A stretch of 64,000 nucleotides of DNA from Stutzerimonas stutzeri (GCF_002890895.1 NZ_POUL01000007.1:124001-188000), one strand, 5' to 3'. Positions 1-10,040 are shown, counted from the stretch's first letter. The notes: a model not told the origin generated them from the sequence alone. Translations and numbers: made by a program.

Positions 1-333
1 ATTGAACAGCACCTGCTGGGCATTACCCGTGAGCAGATCGGTGCCTGGCTGATGCGCTACTGGGGGATGCCTGACGAGTTGTCGACAGCGCTGCGCTTCC
101 AGCATGACCCGCACTATCAGGGCGAGCACGCCGGGCATGCCAACCTGGTCTGCCTGGCCGTTCAGCTGTTGCGTAACCGCGGCATCGGGTCCGGTCCCTA
201 CAGCGAGGTTCCGCAGGAACTCTTCGATCGCCTCGGGCTGAGCCGTGAGAAGGCAAACGACGTGGTCAACAAGGTACTCGACGCCGAAGCGGCACTACGC
301 GCCTTGGCTACGCAGATTCATCCAGCGCCCTGA
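1..333 (+). CDS. HDOD-domain protein, C-terminal part (5' truncated)
   Basis: The reading frame is open from base 1, so the gene begins outside the window; 110 residues remain. The segment (ITREQIGAWLMRYWGMP, then RFQHDPHY and an HANLVCLA stretch) resembles the end of an HDOD domain, an HD-related output module of signalling proteins that usually lacks catalysis. It ends in DAEAALRALATQIHPAP. The gene converges on gspM with 72 bp between the stops, so it is not part of the secretion operon. Any N-terminal receiver or sensor domain would lie outside the window. The family call rests on the fragment alone. Confidence 0.65.
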   Translation: MEQHLLGITREQIGAWLMRYWGMPDELSTALRFQHDPHYQGEHAGHANLVCLAVQLLRNRGIGSGPYSEVPQELFDRLGLSREKANDVVNKVLDAEAALRALATQIHPAP

Positions 334-344
334 GCCCTGGCCAA

Positions 345-364
345 CAGCGCCTTTCCGGGCGCTG
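345..364 (+). terminator. GC hairpin between converging HDOD gene and gspM
   Basis: CAGCGCC at 345-351 and GGCGCTG at 358-364 form a perfect 7-bp stem with a TTTCCG loop, 11 bases after the HDOD stop. There is no clear T-run on either strand, so it is only a possible weak terminator. Confidence 0.3.
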
Positions 365-405
365 CCGGCCGCAGGCCTCGCCTATCGCTTCCGTTGCAAG
401 GCGAC

Positions 406-918
406 CTAGCCTTCCGCACGGAAGCTCACCCGCGCATCCACCAGCCCCTCCCCGACCTGACTGATACTGACTTCGGCGAGGCTCGCACCTGCCGCCTGTA
501 GCTCATCGAACCAACGCAACAGCGCGCCATAGGATGCCCCCGGCAGCGTGACCTGCAGGCTGCCATCATTGCCGAAGTCGAAGCTCTCGATGGTCAGGCC
601 GCTCTGCTGGGCACTTTGCGTCACCAACCCTTGCAACTGATCGGGCGCCAATGACACCGGGTTGCTGCGTGACATCTGCCGCGCCAGCTCGGTGTTTTGC
701 TGGAGATAGGCGTGCAGCTCTCGCTCCTGCTGGAAGTACGCCTGCGCGTCGCGCACGCGCTGCTGAGCGGGCGCCCAAAGCAACAGGTAGAACAGCACCA
801 CCAGCAGAAATGCGCCCAGTAAGGTAAGCGACAGGCGCTCGCGGGGTTGCAGGCGTTGCCAGCGCAGCCACAGGGGCGACTCGGCCAGGCGCACGCGCAT
901 CTGTTCTCTAAGGTTCAT
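406..918 (-). CDS. gspM: Type II secretion inner-membrane protein GspM (XcpZ)
   Basis: 170 residues, normal for GspM. A short cytoplasmic N-terminus is followed by one membrane segment at about residues 29-48 and a periplasmic ferredoxin-like domain. GspM pairs with GspL in the inner-membrane platform that joins the GspE ATPase to the pseudopilus. It is the last gene of the minus-strand operon; its ATG lies inside the 3' end of gspL (4-bp overlap), implying translational coupling. No gspN follows. The call combines topology, size and operon position, since the family is poorly conserved in sequence. Confidence 0.9.
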   Translation of the reverse strand: MNLREQMRVRLAESPLWLRWQRLQPRERLSLTLLGAFLLVVLFYLLLWAPAQQRVRDAQAYFQQERELHAYLQQNTELARQMSRSNPVSLAPDQLQGLVTQSAQQSGLTIESFDFGNDGSLQVTLPGASYGALLRWFDELQAAGASLAEVSISQVGEGLVDARVSFRAEG

Positions 919-2057
919 CCTCGGCCTCCAATCACCACACGCGCGCTGACAGCATCGCCGTCACGACTGGCCGAACCCAGCTGGACGCTCTCTCCGGTTT
1001 GTCCCAGGCGCTGACGCAGCTGCTCGAGCGCGGCAAAATCGCTGGCGCGCACCTGCAGCGCGAGATCACCCCGGGCCTGGTTGAAATCAAGCTGCCCGAT
1101 CGACACCGGAATACCCTCGGCCAACGCCAGCGCCACTTCATTCAGCAAGCGCATGAACTCGGCCGAAGCACCGGCGCTCTGGCCTATATGTTCGTCGAAC
1201 TGCGCGCGCAGATTGACGATACGTCGGTCCTCGGGAAACAGCTCGGTGTACAGTACCCGACTCGCCTCGGCATAGCGCTCGGCCTGGCTTTCTAGTGTCC
1301 AGGCCTGAACCAGGTTGAACACCAGCTGCACGGCCAACACCAGCGCCAGCACGATCATTACCGGCTTCCATTGGCCCAGCCCGCTGCCCGCTGCCTGAAT
1401 GGCGAAGTCACCCTGCGCAAGATTGAGCGCAGCGGCACGCCCCGACGCGAGAAAACGATAGGGCTCGTCAAGTTGCTGGTAGTCGTCCAGCGGAGCCGAC
1501 CCCACATCCAGGGTTCCGTGCCCATGATGTGGCGCGGGACACTGACCGACCAGATGTGGCCATTGCGTGCTCTCGAAGGCCAGCCGGGCTTCCGGGCTGC
1601 CACCGAGTAGTGCGCGGTCTTCGATGAACAGCAGCTGGGTGCCGTCACGTGGCAGCAAGTCGGCATCGACGTGGATCGCGACGATGGTCAGGCCCAGCGT
1701 CTTGAGATCCTGCAGCCAGTCGGCCAGCAGTTGTCGGCGGATGGCAATGACCCGCCGCCGCCCGTCTTCGAGCGCATCGCCATGTGTCAGGTGCAGATCA
1801 TCGACGTTCTCGGCCAGCAGCTCCTCCACCGCGTAGGCCAGCGCCTGATTGACCCAGCGCGCTTTGCGCGTCGGCAGGTTGACTGCGAACGCACTGCACA
1901 CCTCGGCCGGCAGCACCAGTGTCACCGCCGCCGACGATCGTTCGATGACCTTCGCCAACGGCATCCAACCATCGTTGCCTTCGCCCGGCAGCCAGTAGAC
2001 GCGTGTGTCGCGGTCGATCCGGGGGCCGCAGTCAGCGGGCAGAAACAGGCAGTCCAT
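915..2057 (-). CDS. gspL: Type II secretion protein GspL (XcpY)
   Basis: 380 residues. The cytoplasmic part, residues 1-230, has the actin-like fold of GspL and would bind the N-terminal domain of GspE. One membrane helix follows at about 232-251, then a periplasmic domain that dimerises with GspM. A motif such as FLPADCGPRIDRDTRVYWLP near the N-terminus fits the family. It starts 3 bp after the gspK stop and overlaps gspM by 4 bp. Confidence 0.9.
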   Translation of the reverse strand: MDCLFLPADCGPRIDRDTRVYWLPGEGNDGWMPLAKVIERSSAAVTLVLPAEVCSAFAVNLPTRKARWVNQALAYAVEELLAENVDDLHLTHGDALEDGRRRVIAIRRQLLADWLQDLKTLGLTIVAIHVDADLLPRDGTQLLFIEDRALLGGSPEARLAFESTQWPHLVGQCPAPHHGHGTLDVGSAPLDDYQQLDEPYRFLASGRAAALNLAQGDFAIQAAGSGLGQWKPVMIVLALVLAVQLVFNLVQAWTLESQAERYAEASRVLYTELFPEDRRIVNLRAQFDEHIGQSAGASAEFMRLLNEVALALAEGIPVSIGQLDFNQARGDLALQVRASDFAALEQLRQRLGQTGESVQLGSASRDGDAVSARVVIGGRG

Positions 2058-2060
2058 CGG

Positions 2061-3044
2061 CTAGCGATCTCCGTCGTTGGTTGATCGGGGCAGTCGTGGC
2101 GGCTGTCCCAGATTGCGTTGCAGCACCCGGACATCGCCGTCGTCCTCACGCCGCAATCGGCTCACCAGAGCCAGGCGGCGGTCCGCCAGGCGCACTTCGC
2201 TGATGGCCTGAAAGAATTGACTGGTCACCGCGAGATTGGTGCTTTGAAGTTGGACACCGCTGAGCGCCGGTTGCGCCATGAAACTGGCCGTGTCACGAAA
2301 CGGCGCAGCCTGACGTGTCTGCACCAGCGATTCGGCGGCGCTGAGACTGAGGCTGTCGGCAAGGCTGGACAACACCAGGGCACTGGCCGTGTTGACGTTG
2401 AGCGGTGTATCCGCCGGCAGCGCCGTGACGTAGGGAGCCAGCCGTTGAAAATCCTCGTCACGCATGCCGAGCAGCAAGCGCAGTTCGGAGAGGTCTTCCA
2501 GCCGCCGGCCCGCCGTGCGATAGGGCGGGTCGAGCAGCAGATAGTCGTTGTCCTCTGCACCAAACTCCCCGCTGGGCTGCTGGTCGCTGTCGAGCCAGTC
2601 CACCAGTCGCTCGCCATAGGGCTCGGTGATCTGCAGGCGCAGCAGCAACCGGCGAAACTGGGCAAGCGCTGCCGCGTTGGGTTGCTGCTCCTGCACCAGG
2701 CTGTTGAGGTTGAAGCGCCCGGCCAGGTCCTCGATCCGTACCTGAACCTGCCCCTGGCCTTCATCGAGATCATAGGCTGGTTGCGGCAGCGCCCAGGCTT
2801 CGAGCAGATGGTCCACTGCCGGTTGCCCAGTGCCCTCGCCAGACAGCTGCAGATCGCGGCGTAGCAGGGTCTGCGCCAGCGCCTCGCCACCCAGTGCGTA
2901 GTGCCAGGCCTGGCGCGCCTGCAGCTGGTTGCCGGTGCCCCGGATCGACAACTGCTGACGCGCAATCATTCCGGCGCAGATCACCGTGACGATGGCGACC
3001 ACCAGCAGCACCGTGATGAGCGCAACGCCGCGCTGCGCTTTCAT
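2061..3044 (-). CDS. gspK: Minor pseudopilin GspK (XcpX)
   Basis: 327 residues, large for a pseudopilin as is typical of GspK, which caps the pseudopilus tip with GspI and GspJ. The N-terminus has a prepilin-type leader: KAQRG is the cleavage site, followed by VALITVLLVV. Position 5 of the mature protein is not Glu, which is the known exception for GspK. A helical insertion domain follows with acidic clusters (for example GEFGAEDNDYLLLD) of the kind that bind calcium in homologues. It overlaps the gspJ stop by 4 bp. Confidence 0.92.
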   Translation of the reverse strand: MKAQRGVALITVLLVVAIVTVICAGMIARQQLSIRGTGNQLQARQAWHYALGGEALAQTLLRRDLQLSGEGTGQPAVDHLLEAWALPQPAYDLDEGQGQVQVRIEDLAGRFNLNSLVQEQQPNAAALAQFRRLLLRLQITEPYGERLVDWLDSDQQPSGEFGAEDNDYLLLDPPYRTAGRRLEDLSELRLLLGMRDEDFQRLAPYVTALPADTPLNVNTASALVLSSLADSLSLSAAESLVQTRQAAPFRDTASFMAQPALSGVQLQSTNLAVTSQFFQAISEVRLADRRLALVSRLRREDDGDVRVLQRNLGQPPRLPRSTNDGDR

Positions 3045-3757
3045 TGCATTTCTCCCACGCCGCCAGGCTCCGGCACGCCCTGGGAGTCGGGCTGGATGAA
3101 TTGCGGTGCCGGGGTCGGACCGTCCGGCAACCGCAGCAGGCGGGTGATGGTGTCGTAACGCTGGTGATCGACGGAGACCTCCACGGCCAGTGGCAACCGC
3201 CTCGCCTGTTCCTCTGGATTACCACGTCCGAATTCGAACGGAGGCCATTCCTCGTGCCAGGTGTTCTCCGCGTCCAGATAGCGCAGCCGCAGCGCCTGCA
3301 CGTTATCGAGCACGGGCTGCACCCGTGCCTCACTGTCCACATCGCGGTCGAGCACGACCCAGTAGACCCGTTCCAGCGTGTCGCCAGCCAGCCGCCAGCG
3401 CACCCGCTGCAGGTTGGCCCGGCGCATACCGGTGGGGTTACGCCAGCCGCTGCGGGTCAGCTCCAGCGATACGCCGTCCGCAGCGCCGGCCATCTGGCCG
3501 ACGAAAGCATTCTGCTCGTCGCCGTAGCCATCGCGCACCGGTCGCGGCATGGCCTGAATCAGGTCGCGCTCCAGACTCCACATCGCGCGCCCCAGCTCTC
3601 GCAGCTGGACTTCCTGTGCGCGGACCACTTCGTCGCTGCGCATCACCGCTTCGAGCATGCGGTAGGTGGCCAGGCCCAGCAGTGCGAACAGGGCGATGGC
3701 AATCAGCAGCTCAAGCAGCGTGAAACCCGCCATGGCGCTACGCGTGCGGATGCTCAT
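3041..3757 (-). CDS. gspJ: Minor pseudopilin GspJ (XcpW)
   Basis: 238 residues from the ATG at 3757. The frame stays open upstream, but this start places the prepilin cleavage motif correctly (SAMAG followed by FTLLELLIAIALFALLGLA) and overlaps the gspI stop by 4 bp, the spacing used throughout the operon. The mature N-terminus has Phe1 and Glu5, the methylation and assembly residues. The rest is the variable globular domain. It is part of the GspI-J-K tip complex that primes pseudopilus growth. Confidence 0.92.
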   Translation of the reverse strand: MSIRTRSAMAGFTLLELLIAIALFALLGLATYRMLEAVMRSDEVVRAQEVQLRELGRAMWSLERDLIQAMPRPVRDGYGDEQNAFVGQMAGAADGVSLELTRSGWRNPTGMRRANLQRVRWRLAGDTLERVYWVVLDRDVDSEARVQPVLDNVQALRLRYLDAENTWHEEWPPFEFGRGNPEEQARRLPLAVEVSVDHQRYDTITRLLRLPDGPTPAPQFIQPDSQGVPEPGGVGEMQ

Positions 3758-4161
3758 GGGTCGACGCCAACGAAGCCTGTGAGGCTGGTCACCGCGCGCT
3801 CTTCGACAGGGCCGGCCGCGCCACCGCGCCGCTGCTCTGCGGCCGCGACCCAGACGCGGATGCGCAGAAGACCGGGCGTACCGCTGGTTTCCACTTCGCT
3901 CAGGGTCTGCCATTGGCGCCCACCAAACTCCAGGCGGGTATCTTCCCGGCCAACGCCCGGTGCCGGTTGTTGCAGCTGCAGCTCGGTGAGGCGGTTATCG
4001 GCGATCCAGCCGGCCAGGGTCAGCGCTTCCAGTCGCCCGGCATTGCTCACGCTGCGGCCGGCCGCCGTCAACACCACCGCCGCGACAATGGCAAATATCG
4101 CCAACGCCACCAGCACCTCAAGCAGGGTGAAACCGCTCGAACGCGCCGGGGAGGGGTTCAT
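3754..4161 (-). CDS. gspI: Minor pseudopilin GspI (XcpV)
   Basis: 135 residues, usual for GspI. A short leader ends at SSG, followed by FTLLEVLVALAIFAIVAAVV with Glu5, a perfect class III signal. GspI is the core of the tip trimer and recruits GspJ and GspK. The start codon overlaps the gspH stop (4158-4161). Confidence 0.93.
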   Translation of the reverse strand: MNPSPARSSGFTLLEVLVALAIFAIVAAVVLTAAGRSVSNAGRLEALTLAGWIADNRLTELQLQQPAPGVGREDTRLEFGGRQWQTLSEVETSGTPGLLRIRVWVAAAEQRRGGAAGPVEERAVTSLTGFVGVDP

Positions 4162-4733
4162 CGACGCTGCTCCAACGGTTCAGCACGCGGCATCCGGAAG
4201 CCATCGCTGGACACCGTCCAGCGGCTCCCTCCGGGACGCTGGTCAGACAGGGTCAGGGTGAACGGGGACAGCTCGCCACTGGAGAGAATCAGCAGCTGCG
4301 GCTGCACGCGGGGGGCACGCCGCCGCTCACGGTCTTCGTCATCGGACAGGCCCGCCGGGTCATCCTCGCGCTTGACCGGGGCGACCAGTTGCAGCGGCGT
4401 GCCGTCCAGCTCCAGCTCCAAGCGCATCCACTCCGGCGCCTGGTGCGCTTCACGATCGCCAACGTCGCGCCAACGCGCATCGGCTTCGTCGTAGCTCATC
4501 GCCCGATAACCGTCCCGGTCGAACAGCAGGCCGTATTCGCGGCTATCGAGGACGGCTTCGTCGGCCATCAGGCTGATGAGGGTGGCTACGCGTTGCGCTT
4601 CGTCGCGGATCTCACGCGATGAGCTGGTGTTACTTGTCGACAGCACGGCCAGGCCCACCAGGCCGCCGAGGATGACGATCACCACCAGCAGCTCGATCAG
4701 CGTGAAGCCGCCTTCCCGGCGCGCCTGGGGCAT
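4158..4733 (-). CDS. gspH: Minor pseudopilin GspH (XcpU)
   Basis: 191 residues. Leader MPQARREGG is followed by FTLIELLVVIVILGGLVGLA with Glu5. GspH links the tip complex to the GspG fibre. A charged acidic/basic stretch (KREDDPAGLSDDEDRERRR, about residues 121-139) is a low-complexity loop in the globular domain. The gene starts 3 bp after the gspG stop. Confidence 0.9.
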   Translation of the reverse strand: MPQARREGGFTLIELLVVIVILGGLVGLAVLSTSNTSSSREIRDEAQRVATLISLMADEAVLDSREYGLLFDRDGYRAMSYDEADARWRDVGDREAHQAPEWMRLELELDGTPLQLVAPVKREDDPAGLSDDEDRERRRAPRVQPQLLILSSGELSPFTLTLSDQRPGGSRWTVSSDGFRMPRAEPLEQRR

Positions 4734-4736
4734 GGA

Positions 4737-5171
4737 TCAGAGGTCCCAGTTACCGATATCCGCGTTCAGCTCGGAGCCGCCCTGCTTGCCGTCGGCACCA
4801 TAGGAGTACAGGTCGTACTGGCCCTGAGTGCCGGGCGACAGGTATTGGTATTCGTTACCCCATGGATCCTTCGGCACGCGCTTGAGGTAGCCGTCGCGGT
4901 TCCAGTTCTTCGGCTGCGGATTGCCGCCCGGCTTCTCCACCAGCGCATCCAGCCCCTGTTGGGTGCTGGGATAGGCATAGTTATCCAGCTTGTACATGTC
5001 GAGGGCGGCGCCAATTGCCTTGATATCGCCCTTGGCCACGGTGACCTTGGCCTGGTCCGGGCGGTTCATCACCTGCGGCACCACCAGCGCGGCAAGAATC
5101 CCCAGGATCACCACCACGACCATGATTTCGATAAGGGTGAAGCCACCCTGTTTGCGACTGTTCAACGTCAT
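4737..5171 (-). CDS. gspG: Major pseudopilin GspG (XcpT)
   Basis: 144 residues. Leader [10 protein letters not shown], then [19 protein letters not shown] with Glu5. The C-terminal half carries the GspG hallmarks: [12 protein letters not shown], the DPWGNEYQY turn and the [11 protein letters not shown] loop that ligates calcium. It builds the pseudopilus shaft. An in-frame GTG at 5177 overlapping the gspF stop is an alternative start; I prefer the ATG at 5171 because it gives the usual leader length. Confidence 0.95.
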   Translation of the reverse strand: MTLNSRKQGGFTLIEIMVVVVILGILAALVVPQVMNRPDQAKVTVAKGDIKAIGAALDMYKLDNYAYPSTQQGLDALVEKPGGNPQPKNWNRDGYLKRVPKDPWGNEYQYLSPGTQGQYDLYSYGADGKQGGSELNADIGNWDL

Positions 5172-5176
5172 TCTCA

Positions 5177-6391
5177 CTAGCCCACCAGTTGATTGAGAGA
5201 AAGGATCGGCAGCAGGATCGCCAGCACGATTACCAATACCACAGCCCCCATGAACACCAGCATGAAGGGCTCGAAAAGTCCCACCATCAGGGAGATTTGC
5301 GCGGCCAGGTCGTTTTCCTGGTTACGTGCGGTGCGCGCCAGCATCTGGTCCAGCTCGCCGGATTTCTCGCCGCTGGCGATCATGTGCAGCATCATCGGCG
5401 GAAACTCGCCCGTCGCATCCAGCGCGCGGGTCAGGCTGCCGCCTTCGCGCACGCGCTGCGCCGCCTCGATAACTTTGTCACGAATGCGCAGGTTGGCGAT
5501 CACCGCCGCGGCGATCCCCAGCGCATCTACCAGCGGCACGCCGCTGCGCGTAAGGATCGCCAGCGTCGAGGCGAAGCGCGCGGTGTTGGTCGCCCGGGCC
5601 AGCCGCCCCACCAGCGGAATCCGAAGGATGAAGGCATGCCAGCGGCGCTTGATCTTCTCATCACGCAGCGCCTGCCGCATGGCCAGGGCGGCGGCCACGA
5701 TGCCAATGAGCATCAGCCAACCCCAGTTCTGCACCACTTCGCTCACCGCGATCAGCCCGGTGGTCAGGGCCGGCAGTTCCTGGCCTGTATTGACGAACAC
5801 TTTCACCACATCCGGCACCACATAACCCAGCAGCAACACCACGATGGCCAGCGAGGCCACCAGCAGGATCACCGGGTACAGCAGCGCCAGTTGAATCTTC
5901 TGCCGCGACTGCTGGCGCTGGTCGGTGTAATCGGCCAGCTGATCGAGCACCAGCCCGAGGTGACCAGCATGTTCGCCCGCCGCGACGGTGGCGCGGTAAA
6001 GCTCGGGGAACGCCGAGGGATATTCACGCAGCGACCCCGCCAGGCTGTGCCCTTCCATCACCCGCGCCCGGACGGCCAGCAGCATCGACTTGATCTTCTG
6101 GGACGACGACTGTGCCGCCGCCGCACGCAACGCTTCCTCGATAGGCAACGCCGCCTGCACCAGGGTCGCCAGCTGCCGGGTCACCAGCGCCAGGTCTCGC
6201 GCCGACAGCCCGCGGCCAAAGGCGAAGCCGCCCCCGCCAGTGTCCTCCTTGGCCTTGGCCTGCTTGACGTCCAGTGGCGACCATTGCTTCTCGCGCAACA
6301 GCTGCCGCGCCTGACGTGCGCTGTCCGCCTCAATCAGGCCCTTCTGCTCGCGACCCCGGGGGTCGAGGGCGATGTATTCGAAAGCTGCCAT
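5177..6391 (-). CDS. gspF: Type II secretion inner-membrane platform protein GspF (XcpS)
   Basis: 404 residues, standard for GspF. Two repeated cytoplasmic helical GspF domains (about residues 70-190 and 270-390) alternate with three membrane segments, for example around 170-190, 220-245 and at the extreme C-terminus ([20 protein letters not shown]). It is the central polytopic platform component that couples GspE ATP hydrolysis to pseudopilin extraction. A 158-bp gap separates it from gspE, the only loose junction in the operon. Confidence 0.95.
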   Translation of the reverse strand: MAAFEYIALDPRGREQKGLIEADSARQARQLLREKQWSPLDVKQAKAKEDTGGGGFAFGRGLSARDLALVTRQLATLVQAALPIEEALRAAAAQSSSQKIKSMLLAVRARVMEGHSLAGSLREYPSAFPELYRATVAAGEHAGHLGLVLDQLADYTDQRQQSRQKIQLALLYPVILLVASLAIVVLLLGYVVPDVVKVFVNTGQELPALTTGLIAVSEVVQNWGWLMLIGIVAAALAMRQALRDEKIKRRWHAFILRIPLVGRLARATNTARFASTLAILTRSGVPLVDALGIAAAVIANLRIRDKVIEAAQRVREGGSLTRALDATGEFPPMMLHMIASGEKSGELDQMLARTARNQENDLAAQISLMVGLFEPFMLVFMGAVVLVIVLAILLPILSLNQLVG

Positions 6392-6549
6392 CAGCGCTCA
6401 GCCGTTGCAGTCAGGCGCGGCTGTGTGCAGCCGTCCGGGCAAAAGCGCCTCGGGGAGGTCGCCTGCCCAACGCCGCCGTGGGCACTGGGGATGTATTCAG
6501 AGCTGATCATGGCCTGGGCTGCGGTCCTCCTGCCGGTCTGCTCATGCGC

Positions 6550-8061
6550 TTATTCCTCGCGCGTCACGCGCAACACTTCTTCGATGGTGGTCACGCCCTC
6601 TCGTACCTTACGCAGACCGTCATCGCGGATGCTCGGGCCCAGACGGCGAGCATGGCGAACCATGTCCTGCTCGGCGGCGCGGGTGTGGATCATGCTGCGC
6701 AGGGTGTCGTCGAACAGCACCAGTTCGTAGATGCCGGTCCGCCCACGGTAGCCCAGCTGGCGACAAACGTCGCAGCCTTCGGCGTGGTAAAGCGTCGGGG
6801 CTTCGCTCGGGTCGAGACCGAACAGCGCGCACTCGGCCTCGTCGGCGACATAGGCGCGTTTGCAGTCATTACACAGCACCCGGACAAGGCGTTGGGCCAG
6901 TACGCCAAGCAGCGACGAGGATATCAGGAACGGTTCGACGCCCATGTCCACCAGGCGCGTGACCGCACCGATGGCGCTGTTGGTGTGCAGCGTCGAGAGC
7001 ACCAGATGACCGGTGAGCGAAGCCTGCACGGCCATGTCGGCGGTTTCCTGGTCGCGGATCTCGCCGACCATCACCACGTCCGGGTCCTGGCGCAAAATGG
7101 CGCGCAGGCCGCGGGCAAAGGTCATGTCGACCTTGGTGTTGACCTGGGTCTGGCCGATGCCCTCGAGGTTGTATTCGATCGGGTCCTCGACGGTGAGGAT
7201 GTTGCGCGTACGGTCATTGAGCGTGACCAGACTGGCGTACAGCGTGGTGGTCTTACCCGAGCCGGTCGGGCCGGTGACGAGAATGATCCCGTGCGGCTTT
7301 TGCACGGCCTGCTCCATGACCTTGCGATCACGGTCGCTCATGCCCAGATGGCGGAGTGTGAGCCGGCCGGCCTGCTTGTCCAGCAGACGCAGTACAACCC
7401 GCTCGCCGTTGGCCGAAGGCAGCGTCGAGACCCGGATGTCCACCTCACGGCCACCGACGCGCAGGGAGATGCGGCCATCCTGCGGGATGCGTTTCTCGGC
7501 GATGTCGAGCCGCGCCATGACCTTGATCCGCGACACCAGCAGCGCCGCCAGCTCGCGTTTGGGCTGCACCACTTCGCGCAGAATACCGTCGATGCGAAAG
7601 CGGATGATCAAACGCTTTTCGAAGGTTTCGACGTGGATATCGGAGGCATTCTCCTTGATTGCCTCGCCCAGAATGGCATTGATCAGGCGAATGATCGGGG
7701 CGTCATCCTCCTGTTCCAGCAGATCCTCGGTTTCCTGGATCTGATCAGCCAGGCTGTGCAGGTCCATATCATCGCCGAGGCCTTCAACCATCTGCATCGC
7801 AGCGGAGGAGTCGTGCTGATAGGCCTCACTCAGGGCCTGCTCGAATTCATCCTGCGCCAGCCATTGCATCGCCAACGGACCACCGGCGACACGCTGGGCC
7901 TCCTGCACAGCGGTCAGCGGCGCACCTTCACGGGCGCACAAACGCAGGCCCTCCGGGCGCTCCAGCAGAAGCACGCCGTGGCGGCGAGCGAAAGCGAACG
8001 GCAGCCGCCTGGGCTGCGATTCCTCCATCAGGATCATTTCATTCACGTCTAGATCGGCCAT
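6550..8061 (-). CDS. gspE: Type II secretion ATPase GspE (XcpR)
   Basis: 503 residues. An N-terminal domain that contacts GspL is followed by the secretion ATPase core: Walker A GPTGSGKT at 264-271, Asp box, Walker B VMVGEIRD at about 330-337, His box around 356-363. The zinc-binding C-M element is present as CNDC (397-400) and CDVC (430-433). It is a hexameric cytoplasmic ATPase that powers pseudopilus assembly. First gene of the operon; divergent from pntAA, with which it shares a 522-bp upstream region. Confidence 0.96.
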   Translation of the reverse strand: MADLDVNEMILMEESQPRRLPFAFARRHGVLLLERPEGLRLCAREGAPLTAVQEAQRVAGGPLAMQWLAQDEFEQALSEAYQHDSSAAMQMVEGLGDDMDLHSLADQIQETEDLLEQEDDAPIIRLINAILGEAIKENASDIHVETFEKRLIIRFRIDGILREVVQPKRELAALLVSRIKVMARLDIAEKRIPQDGRISLRVGGREVDIRVSTLPSANGERVVLRLLDKQAGRLTLRHLGMSDRDRKVMEQAVQKPHGIILVTGPTGSGKTTTLYASLVTLNDRTRNILTVEDPIEYNLEGIGQTQVNTKVDMTFARGLRAILRQDPDVVMVGEIRDQETADMAVQASLTGHLVLSTLHTNSAIGAVTRLVDMGVEPFLISSSLLGVLAQRLVRVLCNDCKRAYVADEAECALFGLDPSEAPTLYHAEGCDVCRQLGYRGRTGIYELVLFDDTLRSMIHTRAAEQDMVRHARRLGPSIRDDGLRKVREGVTTIEEVLRVTREE

Positions 8062-8583
8062 GTGAATTTCTCATGAGTAATGCGATCGAACGTCGTCGGC
8101 ATTCCGAAGCCAGCGCAACCAAATGCATTGGACTACAGGGAATCCATGACATTACAGGCACTGATCCGATTTTTTTTGCACATGCGCCGCGCCGACCGGC
8201 ACCAAGGTCGCATACAGACAAGCCCGCCGACGAATACAACGTCTATGGTCCGTCATTCATGATTGCGCCGCGCATAACCGAGTACAGAACCTTAGACGAA
8301 GGTCGAACCCAATACCGACGCAGCCTGCAGCGATACAAAGCAACCTAATGGTCACGGCGTGAACGAACATCCGCCGTTGCGTTCAGATTAAAACAGTTGT
8401 TTGATTTCCATAGCCCTTGCAGAATGCCGCGCCGCAGCAGGCAAACCGGCAAGTGCAGGGGCCCGTTAGCCGATTCACACCCAGCCGCCATCCGCAGTGG
8501 CCGGGCGAAAAGTAACGCCAGCGTTGCGATAGCCGGGTTACCGCGCAGCACGCTGGTTACGATCAAGCAGGAGAACAAGAACA
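8062..8583. promoter_or_regulatory. 522-bp divergent upstream region, gspE / pntAA
   Basis: Neither strand carries a convincing gene. The stretch must contain the promoters of both the gsp operon (leftward) and pntAA-AB-B (rightward). An AGGAG Shine-Dalgarno at 8569-8573 lies 10 bases before the pntAA ATG. The short frames inside it lack ribosome-binding sites and have no recognisable products. Confidence 0.5.
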
Positions 8584-9705
8584 ATGCACATTGGTGTTCC
8601 TCTCGAAACCAGGCCCGGTGAAACGCGCGTTGCCGCGACACCGGAAACCATCAAGAAGCTGATCGGGCAAGGGCATCGGGTGACGGTGCAGAGCGGAGCT
8701 GGCGTACAGGCCAGTGTTCCGGACAGTGCCTTCGAAGCGGCAGGCGCAACCATCGCCGATGCCGCTGCGGCGTTCGCAGCAGAGATCCTGCTGAAGGTGA
8801 ACGCACCGAGCGAAACCGAACTGGCGCAGATGCAGCCAGGCACGGTCTTGGTCGGCATGCTCAATCCCTTCGACAATGAAAACATCGCACGCATGGCCGA
8901 ACGCGGGATCACCGCCTTCGCCCTGGAAGCCGCGCCGCGCACCTCGCGCGCGCAAAGCCTCGACGTGCTCTCCTCGCAGGCCAACATCGCCGGCTACAAG
9001 GCGGTGATGGTTGCCGCCAACCAGTACCCGCGCTTCATGCCGATGCTGATGACCGCCGCCGGTACGGTGAAAGCCGCACGGGTGCTGATCCTCGGTGCCG
9101 GTGTAGCGGGTCTGCAGGCCATTGCCACGGCCAAGCGCCTGGGCGCGGTCATCGAAGCCTCGGACGTACGTCCGGCGGTGAAGGAGCAGATCGAATCGCT
9201 CGGCGCCAAGTTCGTTGATGTGCCCTGCGAGACCGACGAAGAGCGCGAATGCGCCGAAGGTGTTGGCGGCTATGCCCGGCCGATGCCGGCCAGCTGGATG
9301 GCGCGTCAGGCGCAGGCCGTGCACGAACGTGCCAAGCAAGCTGACATCATCATCACCACTGCGCTGATTCCGGGCCGCAAGGCGCCGACGCTGTTGCAGG
9401 AAGAAACCGTGCAGCAGATGAAGCCCGGCTCGGTGGTGATCGACCTCGCCGCCTCTCAGGGCGGTAACTGTCCATTGACCGAAGCCGATCAGGTGGTGGT
9501 CAAGCACGGCGTGACCCTGGTTGGCTACACCAACCTGGCGACGCACGTGCCGGCGGATGCCTCGGCGCTATACGCACGCAACCTGCTGGACTTCCTCAAG
9601 CTGGTGATCGATGGCGAAGCCAAGTTCCAGCTCAATCTCGAAGACGACATCGTCGCCGCGTGCCTGATGTGCCGCGACGGCCAGGTCGTGCGCACCAACG
9701 GTTAA
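8584..9705 (+). CDS. pntAA: NAD(P) transhydrogenase subunit alpha part 1 (PntAA)
   Basis: 373 residues: the NAD(H)-binding domain I of the proton-translocating transhydrogenase, which moves hydride between NADH and NADP+ at the expense of the proton gradient. The family start [20 protein letters not shown] and the Rossmann glycine motif [13 protein letters not shown] (about residues 163-175) are clear, as is the alanine-dehydrogenase-like region RKAPTLL. The alpha subunit is split here, so this protein lacks the membrane helices carried by pntAB 15 bp downstream. AGGAG ribosome-binding site at 8569. Confidence 0.96.
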   Translation: MHIGVPLETRPGETRVAATPETIKKLIGQGHRVTVQSGAGVQASVPDSAFEAAGATIADAAAAFAAEILLKVNAPSETELAQMQPGTVLVGMLNPFDNENIARMAERGITAFALEAAPRTSRAQSLDVLSSQANIAGYKAVMVAANQYPRFMPMLMTAAGTVKAARVLILGAGVAGLQAIATAKRLGAVIEASDVRPAVKEQIESLGAKFVDVPCETDEERECAEGVGGYARPMPASWMARQAQAVHERAKQADIIITTALIPGRKAPTLLQEETVQQMKPGSVVIDLAASQGGNCPLTEADQVVVKHGVTLVGYTNLATHVPADASALYARNLLDFLKLVIDGEAKFQLNLEDDIVAACLMCRDGQVVRTNG

Positions 9706-9719
9706 GGGAGCCCGAAAGA

Positions 9720-10040
9720 ATGGACCTGATATCTGATGGCATCTACAACCTGATCATCTTTGTGCTGGCGATCTACGTCGGCTACCACGTGGTCTGGAAC
9801 GTCACCCCCGCGCTGCACACGCCGCTGATGGCAGTCACCAACGCCATCTCGGCGATCGTCATCGTCGGCGCCATGCTCGCTGCCGCCCTGACTGTCACCC
9901 CGATGGGCAAACTGATGGGAACCCTGGCGGTGACCCTGGCCGCGGTCAACGTCTTCGGTGGCTTCCTCGTCACTCGCCGCATGCTGGAAATGTTCAAGAA
10001 GAAGGAGCGCGCTGGCGCCAAGGCGGAGGTCAAGCCATGA
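9720..10040 (+). CDS. pntAB: NAD(P) transhydrogenase subunit alpha part 2 (PntAB)
   Basis: 106 residues with three membrane segments (starting [16 protein letters not shown]), which is the membrane part of the alpha subunit (4TM_12TM family). Start at the ATG at 9720, preceded by AAGGGAG; a longer upstream frame would run into the end of pntAA and is not needed. It forms the proton channel together with PntB, whose ATG overlaps this stop by 4 bp. Confidence 0.94.
   Translation: MDLISDGIYNLIIFVLAIYVGYHVVWNVTPALHTPLMAVTNAISAIVIVGAMLAAALTVTPMGKLMGTLAVTLAAVNVFGGFLVTRRMLEMFKKKERAGAKAEVKP

Noticed and set aside
8197..8212. CGGCACCAAGGTCGCA, resembling a sigma54 -24/-12 element before pntAA
   Set aside because: Two mismatches to TGGCAC-N5-TTGCA, over 370 bp from the pntAA start, and no reason to expect sigma54 control of transhydrogenase.
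8073..8348. 91-residue open frame in the gspE/pntAA spacer
   Set aside because: No ribosome-binding site, no recognisable domain, and the frame sits where two promoters are needed.
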